Assembly: GCA_002317305.1 (NCBI GenBank)
Contig: DCIZ01000149.1
Coordinates: 13,548-25,739 of the forward strand
DNA length: 12,192 nucleotides
DNA from: Campylobacter sp. UBA1713
GTDB taxonomy: Bacteria > Campylobacterota > Campylobacteria > Campylobacterales > Campylobacteraceae
Direction of reading: 5' to 3'
Part shown: positions 1 to 7,087 of the stretch, piece after piece
Numbering within the stretch: the stretch's first letter is position 1
How the letters are laid out: the number at the start of each line of letters is the position of its first letter
The notes under the pieces: model-generated
Databases searched by the model: none
Told to the model about the DNA's origin: nothing
Seen by the model: the letters and a program-made list of their open reading frames with translations, nothing else
Made by a program: the position numbers and the translations under genes

Positions 1-24
1 GGGGGCTACCGCCCCTGCGACCCC
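1..24 (-). repeat. Cut end of a three-hairpin dispersed element (copy F)
   Basis: The window opens with GGGGGCTACCGCCCC followed by TGCGACCCC. This is the hairpin-1 end of the element seen complete at 130-231, 1128-1235, 8361-8473 and 10935-11045. GGGGC and GCCCC pair around the loop TACC; the other copies have TT, TTTC or TTT there. Strand '-' means the canonical orientation (GGGGTCGCAGGGGC first) reads on the minus strand. The rest of the copy lies outside the window. Confidence 0.75.
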
Positions 25-29
25 GTTTT

Positions 30-43
30 AGAATGCGGAAATT
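30..43 (+). repeat. Two heptamer units beside copy F
   Basis: AGAATGC (30-36) and GGAAATT (37-43) belong to the degenerate 7-base repeat family found next to other copies of the hairpin element. Two units alone could be chance; position next to the element is the reason for listing them. Confidence 0.45.
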
Positions 44-63
44 TTCTATTAGCGAGAATTTAT

Positions 64-96
64 AAATTTAGCCAAAAGCAAATTTTGACAAATTCC
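64..96 (+). repeat. AT-rich ~33-base dispersed repeat, copy 1
   Basis: This is a diverged copy of the unit ending AAAAGCAAATTTTnACAAATTC, which recurs at 8141-8187, 8279-8321 and 8617-8659, and inverted at 8763-8794. It runs straight into the heptamer array at 97. It lacks the TAGAATC seen at the left end of three other copies. Confidence 0.65.
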
Positions 97-124
97 GTTT
101 TCCGAACTTCGTTTTCCGTTTTCA
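97..124 (-). repeat. Heptamer array H1
   Basis: Four 7-base units in exact register: GTTTTCC (97-103), GAACTTC (104-110), GTTTTCC (111-117) and GTTTTCA (118-124). On the minus strand these read as GGAAAAC-type units. The array lies between the AT-rich repeat (64-96) and the hairpin element that starts at 130. Confidence 0.75.
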
Positions 125-129
125 AAAAT

Positions 130-231
130 GGGGTCGCAGGGGCTTGCCCCCGTCCACCTTCCCGCCACCACTTTCTTTGAGCTTTAGCGAAAAAAAGTGG
201 TGGCGGGACTACAAAAAAGCGGAGCTTTTTA
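130..231 (+). repeat. Three-hairpin dispersed element, copy A
   Basis: Hairpin 1 is GGGGC-TT-GCCCC (139-150). Hairpin 2 has arms 161-174 (CCCGCCACCACTTT) and 194-207, 14 perfect base pairs, with one mismatch above them and a loop holding GAGCTTTAGCGA. Hairpin 3 is AAAAAGC-GGA-GCTTTTT (214-230) and resembles a rho-independent terminator. CTAC follows the foot of hairpin 2 on this strand, so GTAG precedes it on the other strand. The copy ends 53 bases before the map start codon. No further gene is visible in 1-284. Confidence 0.9.
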
Positions 232-284
232 CCCAATCGGAAGAAGATTTTGCAAATTCGAAAAATTAAACATAAAGGAAAAAT

Positions 285-1043
285 ATGGCTATAAACATAT
301 ATCAACCAAAAGAGATAGAGAAGATAAAAGCGGCGAACCAAGTGGTCGCGCGTGTGCTAGACTTTTTGGAGGGCTTTATAAAGCCGGGCGTAAATTTGTT
401 AGAGATAGACAAAGTTAGCGAAAAGATGATAGTAGAAGCCGGCGCAAAGCCCGCTTTTAAAGGGCTTTATGGCTTTCCAAACGCCGCTTGCATCAGCGTA
501 AACGAAGTTGTCATTCACGGCATTCCGCATGACTACACGCTAAAAGAGGGCGACATAGTTAAGGTAGATTTGGGGGCAAATTTGGGCGGGTTTTTTGGCG
601 ACAGCGCACGGACTTACGGCGTGGGTGAAATTTCAGCAGAGGACAAAGCGCTCATAGCGGTAAGCAAAGATGCCTTTGACTTTGCCTTTTCACAAGTGAA
701 AGTAGGCATGCACTTTAAAGAGCTTTGTTTTAAGCTAGGCGAATTTATCCGACATAGAGGTTACGAGCCGTTGCTGGACTTTTGTGGACACGGCATAGGC
801 AAGAGCCCGCACGAGTCGCCAGAGATTCCAAACTATCTTGATGCGCCAAATCCAAAACAAGGTCCAAAAATTCGCAACGGCATGGTTTTTTGCATAGAGC
901 CCATGATTTGCCAAAAGAGCGGCAAGCCCGTCATAGCAAAAGATGGCTGGACGGTTACGAGCGAGGACGGGCTACGGACAGCTCACTGGGAGAACTGCAT
1001 CGCGGTGGTAAATAACAAACCAGTGGTTTTAAGCAGGGCGTGA
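285..1043 (+). CDS. map: Methionine aminopeptidase, type I
   Basis: This cytosolic metalloprotease removes the initiator methionine from new proteins whose second residue is small. The 252-residue length is normal for the bacterial type I form. The five metal ligands of the pita-bread fold are all visible: D95 and D106 (in KVDLG...GDSARTY), H169 (FCGHGIG), E205 (FCIEPM) and E236 (HWEN). The substrate-binding histidines H79 (VIHG) and H176 (SPHESP) are also present. The ATG at 285 is preceded by AAGGA at a suitable distance. Hairpin-element copy A lies just upstream, and the TGA stop merges into a heptamer array. No clear promoter is visible. The gene stands alone, apart from any ribosomal-protein cluster in this window. 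The family assignment is secure. Confidence 0.97.
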   Translation: MAINIYQPKEIEKIKAANQVVARVLDFLEGFIKPGVNLLEIDKVSEKMIVEAGAKPAFKGLYGFPNAACISVNEVVIHGIPHDYTLKEGDIVKVDLGANLGGFFGDSARTYGVGEISAEDKALIAVSKDAFDFAFSQVKVGMHFKELCFKLGEFIRHRGYEPLLDFCGHGIGKSPHESPEIPNYLDAPNPKQGPKIRNGMVFCIEPMICQKSGKPVIAKDGWTVTSEDGLRTAHWENCIAVVNNKPVVLSRA

Positions 1044-1108
1044 GTGCGTTCAGAATGCAGAATGCAGATTGCGTTCAGAATGCAGAATGCGTGCGGAGTG
1101 CGGAGATT
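1041..1108 (+). repeat. Heptamer array H2, starting at the map stop codon
   Basis: Units are TGAGTGC (1041-1047, containing the map stop), AGAATGC twice (1052-1065), AGATTGC (1066-1072), AGAATGC twice (1077-1090), GGAGTGC (1095-1101) and GGAGATT (1102-1108). Three 4-base inserts, GTTC, GTTC and GTGC, break the array at 1048, 1073 and 1091, so the pattern mixes 7-base and 11-base steps. Confidence 0.8.
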
Positions 1109-1127
1109 TGTGAGCGGAACGACTTTT

Positions 1128-1235
1128 GGGGTCGCAGGGGCTTGCCCCCGCCCACCCGTCCCTCGCCACCGATTTTTTGAGCTTTTAGCGAAAAAAATCG
1201 GTGGCGAGGGACTACAAAAAAGCATTAGCTTTTTA
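1128..1235 (+). repeat. Three-hairpin dispersed element, copy B
   Basis: Hairpin 1 is again GGGGC-TT-GCCCC. Hairpin 2 has 19-base arms at 1160-1178 and 1192-1210 with no mismatch and a 13-base loop, GAGCTTTTAGCGA (1179-1191). Hairpin 3 is AAAAAGC-ATTA-GCTTTTT (1217-1234). CTAC follows the foot of hairpin 2. The outer stem is shared with copy C, but the inner stem (CGATTTTTT) is different from both A and C. The copy lies between map and the ilvI promoter, in the same direction as both genes. Confidence 0.92.
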
Positions 1236-1240
1236 CATAC

Positions 1241-1279
1241 GGAAAACGGAAAACTGAAAACGGAGTGCGTTCAAAATGC
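1241..1279 (+). repeat. Heptamer array H3
   Basis: GGAAAAC (1241-1247), GGAAAAC (1248-1254), TGAAAAC (1255-1261) and GGAGTGC (1262-1268) are in register. They are followed by GTTC and AAAATGC (1273-1279). The same GTTC spacer occurs in array H2. The array directly follows hairpin-element copy B. Confidence 0.78.
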
Positions 1280-1365
1280 ATAAATTTTAAATTTACCACA
1301 AAAATTTAACACAACTAGATTCCATTTAATTTTAATTTTTAAATTTACCTTAATCAAAAAAAAAG

Positions 1366-1371
1366 TATAAT
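1366..1371 (+). promoter_or_regulatory. Probable -10 box of the ilvI-ilvH promoter
   Basis: A perfect TATAAT lies 28 bases before the ilvI start codon. It is preceded by T/A-rich DNA (1318-1365) instead of a recognisable -35 box, which is typical of the vegetative sigma factor in Campylobacter. TSS would fall near 1378. No leader peptide or attenuator is visible in the short leader. Confidence 0.65.
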
Positions 1372-1399
1372 CAAACAAATTTTTTACTAGGAGTTTTTC

Positions 1400-3088
1400 A
1401 TGTTGTTAAATGGTTCTCAAATGATAACGCAGGCGTTAAAACATGAGGGTGTTGAGGTGGTTTTTGGCTACCCTGGCGGTGCGGCACTAAACATCTTTGA
1501 CGAGGTTTACAAACAGAGCGACTACGAGCTCGTTCTTACACGCCACGAGCAAGCTGCAGTCCACGCAGCTGACGGCTACGCACGGGCTTCTGGTAAAGTG
1601 GGCGTGGTCTTTGTAACGAGTGGTCCTGGCTTTACAAACGCCGTTACGGGCATCGCCACAGCGTATGCTGACAGCATTCCGCTCATCATAATAAGCGGAC
1701 AGGTAAATTTGGGGCTTGTTGGCACAGATGCTTTTCAGGAGATAGACGCGGTGGGCATCTCACGCCCTTGCGTAAAACACAACTTTTTAGTCAAGACCAT
1801 CGAGGAGCTTCCACGTGTGCTAAAAGAGGCGTTTTACATAGCAAAAAGCGGTCGCCCAGGACCGGTTCACATAGACATTCCAAAGGACATTAGCATCGCC
1901 GTTGGCGAATTTGAATATCCAGAAAAGATAAAAATGCAAACTTACAAGCCAAATTTAAACGGGCATCCTTTGCAGATAAAAAAGGCTTGCGAGGCGTTAA
2001 GCGCAGCAAAACACCCAGTAGCACTTGTGGGCGGTGGTGCGGTGAGTTCGCACGCTAGCGAAGAGGTGAGAAAATTCGCCCAAAAGACAAACATTCCGTG
2101 CGTGATGACGCTCATGGGGCTTGGGGTTTTGGCTAGCGACTGCCCGCAAAATTTGGGGCTAGTGGGCATGCATGGAAGTTATGCGGCAAACATGACCCTT
2201 AGTGAAGCTGACCTCATCATCTGTTTAGGTGCTCGGTTTGACGACAGAGTTACGGGCAAGGTAAGCGAATTTGGGCGTAATGCAAAGGTGATTCACATAG
2301 ACATAGACCCGAGTAGCATCGGCAAGATCATATCTGTAGACTTTCCGATAGTCGGAGACCTAAAAAACGTTTTGCGAGATATAAACGAAAAAATTTCAAA
2401 TTCCAAATTTGACTTTACGCAGTGGTGGGAGCAGATAGCACTCTACACAAAACTCCATCCGCTTGGCTACACAGATGCAGCAGATGGCGCGCCATTAAAA
2501 CCGCAGTGGGTGGTGGAGAAAACTAGCGAGCTAGCAGGCGAAAAGGCTTTGGTGGTAACAGACGTAGGACAGCACCAAATGTGGGTGGCGCAGTTTTACA
2601 AATTTAGCCGTGCGCGTCAGTTGCTAACTAGTGGCGGGCTTGGGACGATGGGTTACGGCGTGCCAGCAGCGCTTGGTGCGACTTGGGCGCTTGATGACAA
2701 AGAGATTCCAGTGATCTCGTTTAGCGGCGATGCGGGCGTGATGATGAACATTCAAGAGCTTATGACGCTAAAAGCCAACAACAAACGAGTGATAAACATC
2801 GTGCTAAATAACAACTTTTTGGGCATGGTGCGGCAGTGGCAGAGCTTTTTTTATGAGGAGCGGTTTAGTGCGACCGTGCTAACAGAGCAGCCGGACTTTG
2901 TAAAACTAGCCGAAAGCTTTGGGTGCGAAGGCTACCGTGTGAGCGACAAGGCAGGTTTTGAGGCGGCTTTAAAAGCAGCGCTTGCTAGCCAAAAGAGCGC
3001 GTTAATAGAGGTCGTGATAGACCGTTTTGAAAATGTTTTGCCGATGGTGCCAGCAGGCGGTGCGCTTTATAACATGATGTTTAACTAG
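1400..3088 (+). CDS. ilvI: Acetolactate (acetohydroxyacid) synthase, large catalytic subunit
   Basis: ThDP-, FAD- and Mg-dependent enzyme that condenses pyruvate with pyruvate or 2-oxobutyrate, the first shared step of valine, leucine and isoleucine synthesis. The 562 residues show the usual three-part fold. The N-terminal pyrimidine-binding domain carries catalytic E50 (TRHEQAAVHAADGYAR). The central domain includes GARFDDRVTG at about 277-286. The C-terminal ThDP domain holds the GDAG...NNN motif (443-446 to 470-472) and MVRQWQ, the conserved tryptophan site near 480. The start has TAGGAG upstream at a good distance. The regulatory subunit gene follows 3-9 bases later. The symbol ilvI follows usage in Campylobacter; ilvB would be equally valid by function. 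No damage is seen. Confidence 0.97.
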   Translation: MLLNGSQMITQALKHEGVEVVFGYPGGAALNIFDEVYKQSDYELVLTRHEQAAVHAADGYARASGKVGVVFVTSGPGFTNAVTGIATAYADSIPLIIISGQVNLGLVGTDAFQEIDAVGISRPCVKHNFLVKTIEELPRVLKEAFYIAKSGRPGPVHIDIPKDISIAVGEFEYPEKIKMQTYKPNLNGHPLQIKKACEALSAAKHPVALVGGGAVSSHASEEVRKFAQKTNIPCVMTLMGLGVLASDCPQNLGLVGMHGSYAANMTLSEADLIICLGARFDDRVTGKVSEFGRNAKVIHIDIDPSSIGKIISVDFPIVGDLKNVLRDINEKISNSKFDFTQWWEQIALYTKLHPLGYTDAADGAPLKPQWVVEKTSELAGEKALVVTDVGQHQMWVAQFYKFSRARQLLTSGGLGTMGYGVPAALGATWALDDKEIPVISFSGDAGVMMNIQELMTLKANNKRVINIVLNNNFLGMVRQWQSFFYEERFSATVLTEQPDFVKLAESFGCEGYRVSDKAGFEAALKAALASQKSALIEVVIDRFENVLPMVPAGGALYNMMFN

Positions 3089-3097
3089 GAGATGAAA

Positions 3098-3559
3098 ATG
3101 AGACGAGTAATAGCAGTTATAGTTTTGAACGAACACGGAGTTTTGAGTAGAATCGTAGGGCTTTTTAGCGGGCGTGGATATAACATAGACAGCCTAACGG
3201 TTGCGCCAGTGCCAGAGAGTGAATTTTCACGTGTAACCATCGTTACGAGTGGCGACGAGAGGCAGTTTGAGCAGATCATAAAACAGCTTCACAAGCTGAT
3301 TCCTACCTACAAAGTCATAGATAGCGGGAATTTTTTGGAAAAAGAGATGGTTTTGGTAAAGATAAGCATAAACGAAGATTTTAGCGGACTTGACGCCATC
3401 TTAAAGAGCTACAACGCCATCGTTGCAAATGCAAACGAAAACGAAGTCATCATCATGGGTTGCGACAACGCTTCACGCATCGACTGCTTTTTGAGAGTGA
3501 TGAAAAAATTCCACCCGATTCAAGTCGTCAGAAGTGGCTCGGTGATGATAGAGTATTGA
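3098..3559 (+). CDS. ilvH: Acetolactate synthase, small regulatory subunit
   Basis: This ACT-domain subunit binds the large subunit, raises its activity and confers feedback inhibition by valine. The N-terminal ACT domain reads RRVIAVIVLNEHGVLSRIVG, followed by LFSGRGYNIDSLTVAPV, the classic IlvH signature. The C-terminal domain ends RSGSVMIEY. An in-frame ATG at 3092 would add two residues, but the ribosome binding site TAGGAG (3086-3091) abuts it directly. The ATG at 3098 has proper spacing and gives the family's usual MRRVI start, so it is preferred (153 residues). The binding site overlaps the ilvI stop, implying translational coupling. No terminator is visible after the gene, so transcription may continue into the R-M operon. 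Confidence 0.96.
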   Translation: MRRVIAVIVLNEHGVLSRIVGLFSGRGYNIDSLTVAPVPESEFSRVTIVTSGDERQFEQIIKQLHKLIPTYKVIDSGNFLEKEMVLVKISINEDFSGLDAILKSYNAIVANANENEVIIMGCDNASRIDCFLRVMKKFHPIQVVRSGSVMIEY

Positions 3560-3574
3560 AATTTAAGGAGAGAC

Positions 3575-4495
3575 ATGAGTTTGTCATCTGACGTTTGTGA
3601 TGAGGTCGCTAGGTCGCCGTTTTTTTATGTCGGCGACAAATTTAAGCTCATTAAAGAGATAAAAAGCCACTTTCCAAAGAGGATAAATCGTTACTTTGAG
3701 CCGTTTTGTGGCGGTGGAAGCTCTTTTTTAAACGTGAAAGCCAAAAGATATTTTTTAAACGATATAGACAAAAATATCATTGGCTTACACAAATTCGTAA
3801 ATAGTCAAAAGAGAGAGTGGTTTTTTGACGAGATTTTTAAACTAGTAGATTTTTATGGTTTCTCTTGTTCGTTTAAGAATTTCGTGCCACCAAAAACGCT
3901 AAAAGAGCAGTTTAAAAAGACATATTTTGCCAAATTTAACAAAGCTAGTTATGAAAATTTGAGGCGAGATTTTAACGAGAATCAAGAAGATATGTTTAAG
4001 CTTTATCTTTTATTGATATATGGTTTTAACCATATGATTCGATTCAACCAAAAAGGCAAATTTAATTTGCCAGTTGGAAACGTGGATTTTAACAAAAATG
4101 TTGTTAGTGCGCTTGAAAATTATTTTGATTTTGTAAAAACAAAAGAGTTGGAGTTTTCAAATTTGGATTTTGGAGATTTTTTGCGAAATTTTGAATTTAA
4201 AAAAGACGATTTTGTTTACTGCGACCCGCCATATCTCATCAGTAATAGCGAATACAACAAATTTTGGGGCGAAAAAGAGGAGAAAAGGCTTTATGATGTG
4301 CTAGAAATTTTAGACCAAAACGGCGTTTTGTGGGGCGTTAGCAACTTGTTGTTTCACAAGGGAAAAACAAATTTGATTCTGCAAAAATTTATGGTAAAAT
4401 ATCAAAACTACCGAATCAAAAGTAACTACATAAGCTTTAACGACAATTCGGTTAAAAATTCAGTGGAGGTTTTTGTAACAAATGCGAAAGAGTGA
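3575..4495 (+). CDS. DNA adenine N6-methyltransferase, D12 class (Dam/DpnII-like), first R-M methylase
   Basis: Transfers a methyl group from S-adenosylmethionine to adenine N6 in the recognition site, protecting it from the adjacent endonuclease. Of 306 residues, motif I (SAM binding) is FEPFCGGGSS at 41-50 and motif IV (catalysis) is DPPY at 217-220. The segment GFNHMIRFNQKGKFNLPVG (150-168) is the RxNxKGxFNxPxG signature shared by Dam, DpnII and EcoRV methylases. Most of those recognise GATC or a related site. The start is preceded by AAGGAGAG. The end overlaps the endonuclease gene by 14 bases. The DNA is AT-rich: 4081-4140 has 16 G or C in 60, against 39 in 60 at 7741-7800 in queA. This fits lateral acquisition. 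The specificity is inferred, not seen. Confidence 0.92.
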   Translation: MSLSSDVCDEVARSPFFYVGDKFKLIKEIKSHFPKRINRYFEPFCGGGSSFLNVKAKRYFLNDIDKNIIGLHKFVNSQKREWFFDEIFKLVDFYGFSCSFKNFVPPKTLKEQFKKTYFAKFNKASYENLRRDFNENQEDMFKLYLLLIYGFNHMIRFNQKGKFNLPVGNVDFNKNVVSALENYFDFVKTKELEFSNLDFGDFLRNFEFKKDDFVYCDPPYLISNSEYNKFWGEKEEKRLYDVLEILDQNGVLWGVSNLLFHKGKTNLILQKFMVKYQNYRIKSNYISFNDNSVKNSVEVFVTNAKE

Positions 4496-5993
4496 ATTTA
4501 AGCCGTTATCTTTTAGCACGACTTTGAGAAATCCGTCTAGAATCATAAGTTTTTTGGAGGTTTTGGCATCTTTTGATGGCGAAAGACTAACCAACGATGT
4601 CGTGGAAAAGGTCGTTTTTGAGCTAATTCAAAAGCGAATTTACCAGCCTCTTTTTTCACAGCGAAATTTCTCACAAAAAGATGAGTTAAGCGAAAACGAT
4701 GTTTTTGAGATCATCAAAAATTCGCCACAGAATCACAAAGAGAGAGGTTTTGAAAAAGGCTGGCAGTCTAGGTTTGATACGTGGTATAAATTTATCATGG
4801 AGCTTGGTTTTTGTTTTTACGAGATGAATAGTGAAATTTGCATCACAAGAAGTGGTCGTTTACTCTTAAATTCAGCTGAAAATGAGAGCAAGGTGGCAAA
4901 CATTTTCCTAAATGCTTTTGTAAAACAACAAACAAACAACCCATTTCGGCGAGTAAAAAACGCAAACATTCCGCTGGTTTTGCTTTTAAACGTTATGAAA
5001 ACGCTAAAAGAGAGAACAGGTGAGTCGAAAATTTCTTTGGGCGAAATTCCGCTTTTTCTCTGTTGGCGAGATGACGATTCTGTAGCGTTGGCGGACGAAA
5101 TTTTGAAATTTAGAAGTATGTATGGTTTTGATGTGCCTACTGAAATGATTTACGAAAGATGTTTGGAGTTGCTAGATTCTACAAACGAAGTTAGGTTTAA
5201 AAAGTCTCAAATTTGTGGCGAAAGTGCGGACGAATATGTGCGAAAAATGCGAACTACTAGTCTCATCTCGCTTCGTGGAAATGGCAGATTCATAGACTTT
5301 AACACTCTCAAAAAAGAGAAAATTGACTATATTTTGAGGCAAAATTTTAAGCCAAAAGAGTTTAGTAGTCGATTGGAATATAACGTTTTTTTGTCAAATA
5401 TTGACAGCAAAATCATAGAAGAAAAAACAGAGATAGTTTTTGCTGACGAAAACAAGCTAAAAGAGCAGGCTTTGGAAAAATTTGCGAAAAATTACACAAA
5501 AGAACAAATTTTTAATGAACTTTTGGTTTTAAAAAACAAAAACGCAAACAGCAAAGATGTAGTTTTCAAATTTATCCCAGAGCCGACTAGATTCGAATTT
5601 TTGACAGCCATTGCCCTAAAACAAAATTTGTTAAACGTTAAAGTTTTGCCAAATTACAAAATAGACGACGAAGGAATTCTTGTTAGCCACGCTACGGGCA
5701 ACGAAGCTGATATAGTTTGTGTGGACATGCAAAATTTAGCAATAGTCGAAGTGAGTTTGATGAGCGGAAAGAATCAGCTAATTCACGAGATGCTGCCCAT
5801 AACTAGACATCTAAAAGCACGTTTAAAAGAGAGCGACTTTGCTATCTTTGTCGCACCAAAAATTTTTGAAGATTGTAAAAGATATGCTAAATTTATCAAA
5901 TATGATGAAAATTTGACTATTTTAAATTTTAACATAGATGAATTTATGAGTGTGCTAAAAGCGGCAAAGAGTGTAGGAGAGTTAAATGTTTAG
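4482..5993 (+). CDS. AlwI/BspD6I-family type IIS restriction endonuclease
   Basis: A 503-residue protein flanked by two adenine methylases, as expected for an endonuclease with an asymmetric site. The N-terminus has KPLSFSTTLRNPSRI, a motif I associate with the AlwI family. The C-terminus holds the likely nuclease centre: E372 (TRFEFL), D410 (GNEADIV), E423 (IVEVSL) and E436 (LIHEML), with H443 nearby. From memory, Nt.BspD6I uses E418, D456, E469 and E482; the spacings of 38, 13 and 13 residues are the same. ExS replaces the usual ExK, as in that family. AlwI cuts near GGATC, whereas BstNBI, PleI and MlyI use GAGTC; which applies here cannot be read from sequence. No separate small subunit gene like that of BspD6I is visible. 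The reading frame is intact. Confidence 0.85.
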   Translation: MRKSEFKPLSFSTTLRNPSRIISFLEVLASFDGERLTNDVVEKVVFELIQKRIYQPLFSQRNFSQKDELSENDVFEIIKNSPQNHKERGFEKGWQSRFDTWYKFIMELGFCFYEMNSEICITRSGRLLLNSAENESKVANIFLNAFVKQQTNNPFRRVKNANIPLVLLLNVMKTLKERTGESKISLGEIPLFLCWRDDDSVALADEILKFRSMYGFDVPTEMIYERCLELLDSTNEVRFKKSQICGESADEYVRKMRTTSLISLRGNGRFIDFNTLKKEKIDYILRQNFKPKEFSSRLEYNVFLSNIDSKIIEEKTEIVFADENKLKEQALEKFAKNYTKEQIFNELLVLKNKNANSKDVVFKFIPEPTRFEFLTAIALKQNLLNVKVLPNYKIDDEGILVSHATGNEADIVCVDMQNLAIVEVSLMSGKNQLIHEMLPITRHLKARLKESDFAIFVAPKIFEDCKRYAKFIKYDENLTILNFNIDEFMSVLKAAKSVGELNV

Positions 5994-7077
5994 CCTCGCA
6001 AATCGCCGTTATTTGGGCGCAAAAACACGACTTTTGAGTAGAATTTACGAGACGTTAAAACCATTTTTAAAAGGGCTTGAAAATGGCGTTTTTTTTGACG
6101 CGTTTGGTGGAACGGGCGTGGTGGGCGAGCATTTTATAAAAAAAAGCGAATTTTCAAATTTAATAATAAACGATTTTTTGCACTCAAACTACGCGATTTT
6201 TAACGGATTTTTTAAATTTAGTGGCGACTTTGAGAAGCTCAAAAAATTTGCGGTTTTGTTTAATAAAAACAAAAATTGTAAAGAAAATTTCTTTGGTTTA
6301 AATTTTGGCGGGAATTTTTTTAGTGTAAATGACGCGACTAGAATCGGCGATATTCGCACTCATCTTGACGAGCTTTTTGAAAGTGGCGAGATAGACCAAA
6401 GTGAATTTTACATGCTTTTGGCGAGCTTGCTTTTTAGTGCTGACAGAGCGGCAAACACGTGTGGGCACTACGAGGCGTTTCGGCGTGTGGCTTTGGGCGA
6501 TAAATTTAAATTTGAGCTCATTCGTCCGCTTGAGATGCACGCAAAAAATGTGCAAATTTTTCGAAAAGAGACAAACGCTTTGGCGAAAGAGCTAAAAAAC
6601 ATAGACGTTGCGTTTTTAGACCCGCCTTATAACTCACGTCAGTATAGTCGTTGTTATCATTTTTTGGAGACTTTGGCAAAAAACGATAGCCCGGTTTTGA
6701 GTGGTGTGGCAAAAAAACCCCCTTTGGAAAATTTGAGTGAGTATTGTAACGTTGGTGCGGCGGTGGTGTTTGTCGAACTTGTGGAAAGTTTAGCTAAAAA
6801 AAGCAAAATTTTGGCGGTTACTTATAATAACACATATTTTTCAAAATCAACTTCCAGTCAAAACAAAATTTCGTTTGACCAAATAGCACAAACGCTTAAA
6901 AACGCGGGCAAACTTAGCGTTTTTGAATTTGACTTTACGCCGTTTAACGCAGGCAAAACTGAATTTGACGGGCACAAAGAGGTGCTTTTTGTGTGCGAGT
7001 GTTGTGAGTGTGAGAAAAAAGATAGCCAAATTTGCAAAAAAGACTCTTTTGGCGGGCTTTTTGACAGCTATTTTTAA
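5986..7077 (+). CDS. DNA adenine N6-methyltransferase, D12 class, second R-M methylase
   Basis: 363 residues with RRYLGAKTRLL at 7-17, SAM-binding motif I DAFGGTGVVG at 38-47, and catalytic DPPY at 212-215 inside FLDPPYNSRQYSRCYHFLE. It lacks the RxNxKGxFN signature of the first methylase, so the two probably recognise different strands of one asymmetric site. That arrangement is known for type IIS systems (inference here). The ATG overlaps the end of the endonuclease gene by 8 bases and has GGAGAG upstream, so translation is probably coupled. Making the nuclease before this second methylase is notable, because both strands need protection. The cysteine-rich tail (CECCECEKKDSQIC, about 337-350) is unexplained and may bind metal. 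queA follows after 10 bases. Confidence 0.9.
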   Translation: MFSLANRRYLGAKTRLLSRIYETLKPFLKGLENGVFFDAFGGTGVVGEHFIKKSEFSNLIINDFLHSNYAIFNGFFKFSGDFEKLKKFAVLFNKNKNCKENFFGLNFGGNFFSVNDATRIGDIRTHLDELFESGEIDQSEFYMLLASLLFSADRAANTCGHYEAFRRVALGDKFKFELIRPLEMHAKNVQIFRKETNALAKELKNIDVAFLDPPYNSRQYSRCYHFLETLAKNDSPVLSGVAKKPPLENLSEYCNVGAAVVFVELVESLAKKSKILAVTYNNTYFSKSTSSQNKISFDQIAQTLKNAGKLSVFEFDFTPFNAGKTEFDGHKEVLFVCECCECEKKDSQICKKDSFGGLFDSYF

Positions 7078-7087
7078 AAGGAAAAAC

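Noticed and set aside
983-1283. Short open frames across the repeat regions (also at 60-418, 8089-8277, 8371-9090)
   Set aside because: They are translations of repeats or shadows of real genes, with low-complexity protein, no convincing ribosome binding sites and no recognisable domain.
6923-7087. Upstream extension of the queA frame to an ATG at 6923
   Set aside because: It overlaps methylase 2 in another frame, has no QueA-like sequence, and the ATG at 7088 has a good ribosome binding site and the normal N-terminus.
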